Assembly: GCF_032842945.2 (NCBI RefSeq)
Contig: NZ_CP146606.1
Coordinates: 682,001 to 746,000 of the forward strand
DNA: 64,000 nucleotides
Direction: 5' to 3'
From: Roseovarius sp. W115
GTDB taxonomy: Bacteria > Pseudomonadota > Alphaproteobacteria > Rhodobacterales > Rhodobacteraceae
Below, piece by piece: positions 50,272 to 57,481 of this stretch. Within the stretch, counting starts at the first letter, position 1. Every line of letters starts with the position of its first letter. The position numbers and the translations under genes were made by a program. The notes beneath the pieces are model-generated. The model was given only the letters and a program-made list of their open reading frames with translations, was not told the DNA's origin and made no database searches.

Positions 50272-51015
50272 ATGTTTCCTATTCGCGATCACAACCCGTC
50301 TGGTCGGGTGCCTTACGTCACCTACGTGCTGATGGCGCTCAATATTGGTATTTTCCTCAGCTACTGGCCGCTTTTCAGCGATCCCCGCGCACTCAACGGG
50401 TTTTTCTACGAATGGGCTATGGTGCCGGTCCTTGTCAGCCAACAGGGCACATATGAGACATTGCTTACTTCGATGTTCCTGCATGGCGGCTGGATGCACC
50501 TTGCGGGTAACATGCTGTTTTTATGGATATTCGGCGACAACATGGAGGACGAGATGGGCCATGTGGGCTACCTTGTCTTCTACTTGGCCTGTGGCATCGC
50601 GGCGGGGGTCACGCATCTGATCTCAGCTCCCCTCAGCCAAGTGCCAACCGTGGGCGCATCTGGTGCGATTGCCGGGGTCATGGGCGGCTATCTTCTGCTC
50701 TTCCCACGGGCCAAGGTCGATATTCTCATCATCCTGATCATCATTTTCCGCATCATCAGCATTCCGGCCTGGACCATGCTGGTGCTGTGGTTTGCCATAC
50801 AGATCTTTGGCGGGCTTGGCGCCGATCCCGAGACCGGCGGCGTCGCCTATTGGGCGCATGCGGGCGGGTTCATCGCGGGTATCCTGCTCACCATCCCCGT
50901 CTTTCTGCGTCGCGGCGGGCAACGGTTCTGGGAACAAACTGACGGCCATCCGCCACATCCGGACGCCACCTATCGCTTTGTGCGAACGTCAATCCCGAAA
51001 GTGACCCGCAAATGA
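50272..51015 (+). CDS. Rhomboid-family intramembrane serine protease
   Basis: The 247-residue protein has six to seven helices, the catalytic Ser in GASGAIAGVMGGY and the catalytic His in WAHAGGFIAG. The rhomboid pattern HGGWMHLAGNMLFLWIFGDNMED is also present. It would cleave membrane proteins within the bilayer; no substrate is known. It overlaps the GFA gene by four bases. Confidence 0.92.
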   Translation: MFPIRDHNPSGRVPYVTYVLMALNIGIFLSYWPLFSDPRALNGFFYEWAMVPVLVSQQGTYETLLTSMFLHGGWMHLAGNMLFLWIFGDNMEDEMGHVGYLVFYLACGIAAGVTHLISAPLSQVPTVGASGAIAGVMGGYLLLFPRAKVDILIILIIIFRIISIPAWTMLVLWFAIQIFGGLGADPETGGVAYWAHAGGFIAGILLTIPVFLRRGGQRFWEQTDGHPPHPDATYRFVRTSIPKVTRK

Positions 51016-51377
51016 GCGTCTACAAAGCCACTTGCCACTGCGGCGCGGTTGAACTCTCGCTCAATCTGCCCGATGGCATTCCCTCTCCGCATCGCTGTGA
51101 CTGCTCATTCTGCCGCCGCCGCGCCGCGCCAACGGTCAGCGTGCCATTAGATGATCTCAAGGTGACCAAAGGCGCTGACAACCTTTCACTTTACACCTGG
51201 AACACCGGCACAGCGCAGCACTTCTTTTGTAAGACCTGCGGGATTTACACGCATCACCAGCGCCGCTCTAACCCGAACGAATATGGCGTTAATTTCGGGT
51301 CTATCGAAGGGCAGAACCCCGCCGAGCACGAGCCCATCCCGTGGGATGATGGCGTCAACCACCCATCAGATCGATAA
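51012..51377 (+). CDS. GFA/CENP-V family zinc protein
   Basis: The 121-residue protein has the zinc ligands CHCGAVE, CDCSFCRR and FFCKTCGIYTHH, diagnostic of the glutathione-dependent formaldehyde-activating (GFA) fold. Whether it activates formaldehyde is uncertain for most members. It is translationally coupled to the rhomboid gene. Confidence 0.9.
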   Translation: MSVYKATCHCGAVELSLNLPDGIPSPHRCDCSFCRRRAAPTVSVPLDDLKVTKGADNLSLYTWNTGTAQHFFCKTCGIYTHHQRRSNPNEYGVNFGSIEGQNPAEHEPIPWDDGVNHPSDR

Positions 51378-51383
51378 CCTCAT

Positions 51384-51431
51384 CCAATGTCTTTTTGAAA
51401 GACATTGGCAAAAGCCTTCAACAGGCTTTTG
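51384..51431. repeat. Double-hairpin repeat B
   Basis: Stem 1 is CCAATGTCTTT/AAAGACATTGG (51384-51408). Stem 2 is CAAAAGCCT/AGGCTTTTG (51409-51431). It sits between convergent genes (the GFA gene and a GNAT gene), where it can terminate both transcripts. Confidence 0.75.
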
Positions 51432-51439
51432 CCCAGCGC

Positions 51440-52036
51440 TTAACCCAGGTTCTTGATCAGCAGAATCCACTCTTTGGAGTCCGTCTTCCATCCGTCACGC
51501 ACCACGGGGCGGCGCGTAATCTGGCGATTGCCGACATGCTCATAAAGCTTGAGCGCGGGATTGTCGTCACTCGTGATAATGCTCATCCGCGTTTGTCCCG
51601 ATGCTCTGGCCTGCGCTTCGGCATCTTGCAAAAGCGCTTTTGCCGCGCCCTTGCAGCGCGCCTCCGGAAAGGTCGCCAAGACATTCACATACCAACTGGG
51701 CACCGCCTCGTTTTCAAGCTCTACCAAGGGGCGGAACAGCGGTGGAAGATCGTCAAGCTCGGCCTCGGGCACCACCTCATCCAATGGGTATCCCACCAGT
51801 GAGGAGATCACCGTACCATCCCGTCGAATGACGCGCGCCTTGCGATAGGAAAACTGCCCTTCTTCGCGCGCGGCTCGACGCGCACCCACGTCCCAGACAT
51901 CTTCTCCTGGTTCGCGCATCTCTTCCCACACCAGCAAAGGCATGCCATCACCGGCCATCACGACGAGTTGCGCCAATGCAGGTGCGTCTTCAATCCGGGC
52001 GTCTTCTGGCATCATGTGTGTCATAAGATCCTTCAT
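51440..52036 (-). CDS. GNAT-family N-acetyltransferase
   Basis: The 198 residues carry the GNAT core: YVNVLATFPEARCKGAAKALLQDAEAQARASG with the acetyl-CoA loop R-C-K-G-A-A, and MSIITSDDNPALKLYEHVG at the end. The substrate is unknown. It lies downstream of the homocysteine methyltransferase gene in the same direction. Confidence 0.83.
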   Translation of the reverse strand: MKDLMTHMMPEDARIEDAPALAQLVVMAGDGMPLLVWEEMREPGEDVWDVGARRAAREEGQFSYRKARVIRRDGTVISSLVGYPLDEVVPEAELDDLPPLFRPLVELENEAVPSWYVNVLATFPEARCKGAAKALLQDAEAQARASGQTRMSIITSDDNPALKLYEHVGNRQITRRPVVRDGWKTDSKEWILLIKNLG

Positions 52037-52050
52037 CCTTTCGCCCCTTC

Positions 52051-52995
52051 CTACGCCGCGCGCTGGTCAGAGGCATGATGTGACATGCATTCCACATGTC
52101 GGTGGTCCGTGCCACAGCAGCCGCCGAACACGCGAACATTCGGCAACATCTCGAGCAAATCAGCGTTCAACCGACCCAGCTCTTGCGGATCACCATCATC
52201 CAGCTCTTCGGCGGCATCCAGTTCCGCGTGGCTGAGGCGCGAGGCGTTGCAGCGCAATCCACCAATCCGACGCAGCCAGTCTGAACCACCAGACAGCTTG
52301 TCGTGGAAGTGATCAGGATGAGCACAGTTGATCATGTAGTAGATCGGCCCGTTTTCCGTCGCGCCGTCCACCTGTGCAATCGCCTCGCCCAGGGGTTGGC
52401 CCGAGGGCAAATGCCCATCGGTTTCCAGTGTGAAGGCAATGGCCACAGGCGCATTTGCCTTTTGCGCAGCTCGGACAATACCTACGGCCTCCTCAGCATG
52501 GGTGAGCGTCAGCGCACTGATCAAATCCACACCGGCCCCTGCCAGCGCGGCAATCTGTGGTGTGTGTGTGTCCAAGGCTTCGTCCTCAGACAAAAGCGTG
52601 CCCGGCGCATAGGCATCACCCGCCGGTCCGACCAATCCATTGAGCAGGATCGGACATGCCTCGGCCTCGTGCCGCGCGCGGATGGCCTCAACAAAGCGCA
52701 CTGCGTCGGTGTTCACTTGCATCTGCTCCGCAGCACTTTTGCCCAACGCTTCGGCCCAGGCCATTCCAGAGCGCCACGTCGGCACATCCAGAACATAGCC
52801 GCGCTCATCGGCCTTGGCCAAGCCAATGAACCGGTCAAAATAGGCATTCAGCTCAGCGCGCCCGTCTTCGGTTTCAAGCAAGACAGCTGCGGAAAAACAC
52901 GGCAGGTCATACCCTTTGTCAAAGACCATAAAGGTTTCCAGACCTCCATCCGTGAGATAGTAACGGTCGCTCTTTGAAAATTTTGTCAGTCGCAT
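52051..52995 (-). CDS. Homocysteine S-methyltransferase family protein
   Basis: The 314-residue TIM barrel has the family opening YLTDGGLETFMVF, the zinc Cys in INCAHP and the Cys pair GGCCGT. Family members (MmuM, BHMT) move a methyl group from S-methylmethionine or betaine to homocysteine. A betaine- or S-methylmethionine-type donor would fit the methylated-compound theme, but the donor is not proven. I start at MRLTKFSKSD (52995). A TetR gene is divergent. Confidence 0.87.
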   Translation of the reverse strand: MRLTKFSKSDRYYLTDGGLETFMVFDKGYDLPCFSAAVLLETEDGRAELNAYFDRFIGLAKADERGYVLDVPTWRSGMAWAEALGKSAAEQMQVNTDAVRFVEAIRARHEAEACPILLNGLVGPAGDAYAPGTLLSEDEALDTHTPQIAALAGAGVDLISALTLTHAEEAVGIVRAAQKANAPVAIAFTLETDGHLPSGQPLGEAIAQVDGATENGPIYYMINCAHPDHFHDKLSGGSDWLRRIGGLRCNASRLSHAELDAAEELDDGDPQELGRLNADLLEMLPNVRVFGGCCGTDHRHVECMSHHASDQRAA

Positions 52996-53179
52996 AAATT
53001 TCACTCCAAAATGAGAATGGTCGGGACATATCCTGTGCCACATGTCACCGCGAGTGCGCCTGTGGTACAGTTCTGAACGCTATAAATTTTGTTTAATTTC
53101 AAAACTTTAAAACGTGTGCTGGAATGAACTACCGGACCAGATTAGTGTCAACTGGACTCGCAGTACAGGAGAATGGGCC

Positions 53180-53806
53180 GTGAGTGAGAAACCCAACACA
53201 AAAACACAGATATTGGATGTCGCCGAAAAGGCCGTGCTGGAAAAAGGGTTCGAGGCCACGTCCATCGAGGAAATCGTCGCTGCCGTGGAAATTTCGCGCA
53301 GCGGGTTCTTTTACCATTTCAAGGACAAAAACGCGTTGGCCCGCGCCCTGCTGGAACGCTACATCGACGCCGAGAACGCGCTCTTTGATGATGTGTTCGG
53401 CCGGGCGCGAGAGCTTAATGACGACCCGCTGCATGCCATGCTCATCGGCCTCAAACTTCTGGCTGAAATCCTTGCGGATCTGCCAAATGGCCACCCTGGC
53501 TGTGTGATCGCCGCCGCCGCTTATCAGGACCGCCTTTTTGATCGCGGTGTGCGGGAGTTGAACCGTGAGGCGATTCTGGCCTGGCGCGCCCGGTTTCGCG
53601 CAATGTTCGAAGAAATCGCCGAGCGTTACCCCCCAGCGGAACCAGTCGACCTTGATGCCCTAGGCGACATGGTGTCCGGGGTCGCCGAAGGGGCAATTGT
53701 GCTGCAAAAGGTGCTGGGCGAGCGCGAAACCCTTGCCGCACAAATCCTTCAGCTTCGGACCTATGTGAAACTTCTGTTTTCGCCGCGCGTGCCTGTTTCG
53801 ACCTAA
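53180..53806 (+). CDS. TetR-family regulator
   Basis: The 208-residue repressor has the HTH (ILDVAEKAVLEKGFEATSIEEIVAAVEISRSGFFYHFKDKNALARALL) and a C-terminal TetR_C domain. The GTG start at 53180 has AGGAG eight bases upstream. It is divergent from the homocysteine methyltransferase gene across a 184-bp AT-rich region, so that gene is its likely target. The last half is overlapped on the other strand by the readthrough tail of suhB. Confidence 0.86.
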   Translation: MSEKPNTKTQILDVAEKAVLEKGFEATSIEEIVAAVEISRSGFFYHFKDKNALARALLERYIDAENALFDDVFGRARELNDDPLHAMLIGLKLLAEILADLPNGHPGCVIAAAAYQDRLFDRGVRELNREAILAWRARFRAMFEEIAERYPPAEPVDLDALGDMVSGVAEGAIVLQKVLGERETLAAQILQLRTYVKLLFSPRVPVST

Positions 53807-54650
53807 CGCTCCAAACGTCTTTTTGAAAGACGTTGGCAAAAGCCTTCAGAAGGCTTTTGGTCCACGCGTCGCGGATCACTTTGGTAAAAGTCGAAAAGAT
53901 CGCTTCATTTGCGCAGACGATGTCGCCATCTTCCAGGATATTGCCACCTGGCACCAAAGGTTCGGCCAACCCGCCTGCTTCACGCAGGATGATCAGCCCT
54001 GCGGCCAGATCCCAGGCATTCAAACGCCGTTCCCAGAACCCCTCATAGCGCCCGGCCGCGACATAGGCCATGTCCAGCGCAGCCGATCCCCACCGGCGCA
54101 CCCCAGCACATGTGGGCATAAGCCGTGCCAGATCCTGCAGAGTCTCAGGCAAATCCGCACGGCCGCCAAATGGCACGCCTGTCGCAAAAATCGACTCGAT
54201 CATGACCTTGCGGTCCGAAACTCGCAAGCGGCTGTCATTCAAAAAAGCGCCTTCGCCTTTTTCGGCGAAATACATCTCGTCCTTGGCTGCATCGTAAATC
54301 ACGCCGGTCACAACCTGGCCTTTGTGCTCCAATGCGATAGAGATGGCCCAGTGCGGCAAGCCATGCAGAAAATTCGTCGTGCCATCCAGCGGATCCACAA
54401 TCCAGCGGCGCGTGGGGTCCTGCCCCGCTTCTTCGCCACCTTCTTCGGCCAGCCAGCCATAGGTCGGGCGCGCACCCATCAGCTCTTCTTTCAGAATGGC
54501 CTCGGCAGCGATATCCGCGCGGCTGACGAAATCGCCTGCGCCTTTTGAACTAACCTGAAGGTTTTCAACCTCACGGAAATCCTTGACCAGTGACCGCCCT
54601 GCCTTGCGGGCGGCCTTCAGCATAATGTTAAGATTGGCACTGCCCGGCAT
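53451..54650 (-). CDS. suhB: Inositol monophosphatase family protein SuhB with readthrough tail
   Basis: The first 260 residues form a normal SuhB-type phosphatase: LAEEGGEEAG, WIVDPLDGTTNFLHGLPHWAISIAL with the metal-binding Asp residues, and WDLAAGLIILREAGG. At the point where family members stop (after FTKVIRDA, about 53870) there is no stop codon. The frame runs through double-hairpin repeat C and then 356 bases antisense to the TetR gene, adding about 140 residues of no recognisable sequence. AAGGGA precedes the ATG at 54650. A lost stop codon is the simplest explanation. Confidence 0.85.
   Translation of the reverse strand: MPGSANLNIMLKAARKAGRSLVKDFREVENLQVSSKGAGDFVSRADIAAEAILKEELMGARPTYGWLAEEGGEEAGQDPTRRWIVDPLDGTTNFLHGLPHWAISIALEHKGQVVTGVIYDAAKDEMYFAEKGEGAFLNDSRLRVSDRKVMIESIFATGVPFGGRADLPETLQDLARLMPTCAGVRRWGSAALDMAYVAAGRYEGFWERRLNAWDLAAGLIILREAGGLAEPLVPGGNILEDGDIVCANEAIFSTFTKVIRDAWTKSLLKAFANVFQKDVWSVRSKQARAAKTEVSHRSEAEGFVRQGFRARPAPFAAQLPLRRPRTPCRLGHQGRLVPLGGNARRFLRTLRETGRARPESPHGSTPAHRDQKGGPDKRRRRSHSQGGHLADPQGFQPEV
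53811..53859. repeat. Double-hairpin repeat C, read as coding by suhB
   Basis: Stem 1 is ACGTCTTT/AAAGACGT extended by CCAA/TTGG with one extra A (53811-53836). Stem 2 is CAAAAGCCTT/AAGGCTTTTG (53837-53859). It follows the TetR stop. On the minus strand suhB reads it in frame as SLLKAFANVFQKDVW. Confidence 0.75.
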
Positions 54651-54712
54651 GATGCATTCCCTTTGGGGTTCAGGCCGCGCGTATACGCCCCGCCGACCCG
54701 TCCCGCAAGGGG

Positions 54713-55597
54713 CTAAGACCGCTCCGCACAATAGGCAACCAACCACTCGCGAAAGCGGCGCGCCGCTGGCCGCAGGGCCGCACGATCCGGGTAGACCAGA
54801 TGATACGCCTCTTGTCCTGCAACTGAGAACCCTTCGAGACATGGCACCAGCCCCGCCTCTGCCATCGACCGATCACTGGCAGGCGCACGCGCCAGGGCCA
54901 CACCTGTGCCCGACCGCGCCAACGCAAAGGCCATGATCGTGCTGTCGGCAAAGATGTATTTGACAGCCCCCGGCCAGATGCCCGAGCTTTCAAACACATG
55001 TGGCCAGCCTGCACGATGCGTGCCAACTTCAATGAGGGTCTGGCGCAAAAGGTCTCCGGGCGATGTGATCTGCGCCGCGATCTCGGGCAAAGCCACCGGG
55101 TAGAGCCTTTCAGAAAACAGGGCGTCGCCCTGCGCGCAGTAAGCTGACGGATTACCAAACACGATCTGAAGGTCGCTGAAACCCTGCGAGAAATCACCAA
55201 TGCTATTGCCGGTATCAATCTGCAACGTGATCTGGGGATGCTGGGCCGAGAAATCGCCATGCCCTTCGGCCAGAATGCCATGAGCAAAGAGCAGGACGGC
55301 ACGTACATAGAGTTGCTCGGCCCGATTGGCCCCGAATAGCCCTTCTGTTGTACTTTGCAGCGTCAACAAAGCCTGTTGAACCCCAGGAAGGTAGGCGCGA
55401 CCTGCCTCCGTCAAGCGCACGGCATGTGCTTGCCGTTCAAAGAGTCGCGTTTCTAACCGCTCTTCCAGCGCGCGCACCTGTTGGCTCACCGCTGCGGCGG
55501 ACATGTTAAGCTCTGATGCGGCGCGGGCAAAGCTCTCGGCCCGAGCGGCGGCCTCGAAAACGCGCAGCCAATTGAGAGAGGGGACAGAGACAGCCAT
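54713..55597 (-). CDS. LysR-family regulator, GcvA-like
   Basis: The 294-residue regulator has the LysR HTH (LRVFEAAARAESFARAASELNMSAAAVSQQVRALEERLETRLFERQ) and a periplasmic-binding-like effector domain. The opening SLNWLRVFEAAAR is typical of the GcvA/AmpR subgroup. It is divergent from the PhyH/HD operon with a clear LysR site between them, so it probably activates that operon in response to its substrate. Confidence 0.9.
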   Translation of the reverse strand: MAVSVPSLNWLRVFEAAARAESFARAASELNMSAAAVSQQVRALEERLETRLFERQAHAVRLTEAGRAYLPGVQQALLTLQSTTEGLFGANRAEQLYVRAVLLFAHGILAEGHGDFSAQHPQITLQIDTGNSIGDFSQGFSDLQIVFGNPSAYCAQGDALFSERLYPVALPEIAAQITSPGDLLRQTLIEVGTHRAGWPHVFESSGIWPGAVKYIFADSTIMAFALARSGTGVALARAPASDRSMAEAGLVPCLEGFSVAGQEAYHLVYPDRAALRPAARRFREWLVAYCAERS

Positions 55598-55606
55598 GGG
55601 TTGAGA

Positions 55607-55621
55607 CTAAGCTGAACTTAG
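55607..55621. promoter_or_regulatory. LysR-type operator
   Basis: CTAAG-CTGAA-CTTAG is a perfect 5-bp inverted repeat in the 105-bp region between the LysR gene and the PhyH gene. It contains the T-N11-A pattern (T 55608, A 55620) expected of LysR binding sites. Confidence 0.65.
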
Positions 55622-55702
55622 CCTCAGCGTCCAGTATCACAGTTTTGAGCCTGATCAGCCCGACGCTAGGCTATACTCAGCGCGAGGAGGAGGCGTTCCA
55701 CG

Positions 55703-56584
55703 ATGCTTGACATGACCCTGCTTCAAAATGGCCGTCTGAGTGAGGCGCAAGTCGACCAATACTGGCGCGACGGTTTCCTGTGCCCCATCCCGGTGCTGGA
55801 CGCGACCGAGGCCCAAAGCCTGCGCAAAGAACTGGAAACGCTGGAGGCCGAGTGGCTCGACAATGGTTTGCCGCTGCCGCTCAATACCTACAAACGCATC
55901 AACTCCCACTGCGTGATCCCCATGGCGCATCAGATTGCAGCAGATGACCGGTTTTTGGATGTGATTGAGGGTCTGCTTGGCCCGGATATCCTGATCTGGA
56001 GCGTGGAATTCTTCATCAAGGAACCAAACACAAAAGCCATTGTGTCCATGCATCAGGACCTGACCTATTGGGGCTTTGGCGCGGTGGATCAGCTGTGCAC
56101 CGCTTGGATTGCGCTTAGCCCAGCCACGCGCCAATCGGGCTGCATGGATTTTGTGAAGGGCTCGCACAAGAACCCGATCCTTCCACATAACGACACCTAT
56201 GATGACAACAACCTGCTGTCGCGCGGGCAGGAGATTCGCGTGGACGTGGCACCAGAAGACAAGGTGGCCGCCGAACTACAGCCGGGGCAGATGTCACTGC
56301 ATCACGGTCTGATGATTCATGGCTCTGGACCAAATGTGTCGAGTGACCGTCGCATTGCGGTCGCCATTCGCTACTGCACTCCGCAAATTGCGCAGGAAGT
56401 GGCTGCCAAGGACTATGCCATCCTTGCCCGCGGCGCGGACCGCACCGGCAACTTCATCAACTTCACCCCACCCCGCGCGCCCTTTACGCCAGAGAGCCTT
56501 GCGATTTACGATGAGATCAGAAAAGCGCAAGCCGCTGCCTTGATGGACGGGGCTGAAGCGGACACGAAAGGGTTTTACGGATGA
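55703..56584 (+). CDS. PhyH-type Fe(II)/2-oxoglutarate oxygenase (PhnY-like)
   Basis: The 293-residue protein belongs to the phytanoyl-CoA dioxygenase family. The iron triad is visible: H117-x-D119 in MHQDLTYWGF and H206 in MIHGSGPN, with Arg216/217 for 2-oxoglutarate. It hydroxylates a small substrate using O2 and 2-oxoglutarate. The next gene, overlapping by four bases, encodes an HD-domain protein. That pair is the architecture of PhnY and PhnZ, which oxidise 2-aminoethylphosphonate. A strong GAGGAGGAGG precedes the ATG. The substrate is not established. Confidence 0.86.
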   Translation: MLDMTLLQNGRLSEAQVDQYWRDGFLCPIPVLDATEAQSLRKELETLEAEWLDNGLPLPLNTYKRINSHCVIPMAHQIAADDRFLDVIEGLLGPDILIWSVEFFIKEPNTKAIVSMHQDLTYWGFGAVDQLCTAWIALSPATRQSGCMDFVKGSHKNPILPHNDTYDDNNLLSRGQEIRVDVAPEDKVAAELQPGQMSLHHGLMIHGSGPNVSSDRRIAVAIRYCTPQIAQEVAAKDYAILARGADRTGNFINFTPPRAPFTPESLAIYDEIRKAQAAALMDGAEADTKGFYG

Positions 56585-57204
56585 TCGACAAAGTCAGCTT
56601 CACCCAGATGAAGGATGGCACGAAGGAAGATTACGAATTCCTGACCGCTCATGAAATTGACCACACCAAACACACCGCCCGCCGCCTGATGAAGGCGATG
56701 GTCGAGTTGGACGAAAGCCTGTCAGGCTATCAGGTCACACGCCTGGGCCATTCGGTGCAATCGGCCACCCGCGCCTGGCGGGATGGGGCAGATATCGACT
56801 GGGTTGTCGCCGCCCTTCTGCACGATATCGGTGACATCTACGCGCCCTACAATCACGATGAATACGCCGCCACGATCCTCAAGCCCTTCGTGCGCGAGCA
56901 ATGCACCTGGGTCGTGGCGACCCATGGTGATTTTCAGATGGTCTATTACGGCCACCACCTTGACGGGGCAGACCCCAACAAACGCGACCGGCACGCCGGT
57001 CACCAATACTTCAACGACTGCGCCGAGTTTTGCGAACGCTGGGATCAGGCGAGCTTTGACCCCGACTATGACGACCTGCCGCTGGAGTTCTTCGCACCTA
57101 TGGTCGAAGAGGTCTTCGCCCGACAGCCCTATGACCCCGACGTGATCCAATCAGGCGTACGCGAACCGCTGGTCGATGAAAAACGGGCCGCTGACCGCAA
57201 CTGA
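56581..57204 (+). CDS. HD-domain protein, candidate mixed-valent diiron oxygenase (PhnZ-like)
   Basis: This 207-residue protein has the complete HD metal set in the order expected for diiron oxygenases such as PhnZ, TmpB and MIOX: H57, H81-D82, H92, H115 and D155. The pattern RLGHSVQSATRAWRDGAD..VVAALLHDIGD parallels QLxHxxQxAxxAxxxGAD..LHDIGH in PhnZ. The residue after HDIG is Asp85 rather than His, and the segment after H115 (GDFQMVYYG) differs from the AKRYL-like text of PhnZ, so the substrate is probably different. If it is an oxygenase, it would cleave the product of the PhyH enzyme. A simple phosphohydrolase is the alternative. Confidence 0.82.
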   Translation: MIDKVSFTQMKDGTKEDYEFLTAHEIDHTKHTARRLMKAMVELDESLSGYQVTRLGHSVQSATRAWRDGADIDWVVAALLHDIGDIYAPYNHDEYAATILKPFVREQCTWVVATHGDFQMVYYGHHLDGADPNKRDRHAGHQYFNDCAEFCERWDQASFDPDYDDLPLEFFAPMVEEVFARQPYDPDVIQSGVREPLVDEKRAADRN

Positions 57205-57213
57205 CGCGCTTTT

Positions 57214-57405
57214 CGGGTATTTTCAACAAGAAAGAAGCCCAATCGAAGCGCCCCGACCCATGCGAGGTCCTGCGCTGCGGCCGGGCACAGGTGGGGCAGC
57301 TTCTTCCTTGTGCGGTCATCGACTCCCCAGCCTGTACCGCCCGCATGTCCTACCAATCCATGGTTAAGAAAGCGTGGGCTGCTTCTTTCTTGTTCCAAAT
57401 ACCCG
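57214..57405. repeat. Inverted pair of GGGTATTT..AAGAAAGAAG repeats (E2, E3)
   Basis: CGGGTATTTTC plus AACAAGAAAGAAGCCC (57214-57240) reappears inverted as GGGCTGCTTCTTTCTTG plus TTCCAAATACCCG (57376-57405). Together they bracket 135 bp of non-coding sequence between the HD gene and valS. The pair can fold into a long hairpin or mark the ends of a mobile insertion. Confidence 0.6.
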
Positions 57406-57481
57406 TGCCAGCCTCTTCCCCTTGCCCGGCCATTTGGGTATTCGAGCGTCAACGCAAAAGACGAGCACGAGGTCCCGCGAC

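Noticed and set aside
57241..57375. Small mobile insertion between the inverted repeats at 57214 and 57376
   Set aside because: The arms are repeats that also occur singly elsewhere, the 135-bp interior has no transposase or target duplication, so a chance pairing of gene-end repeats is at least as likely.
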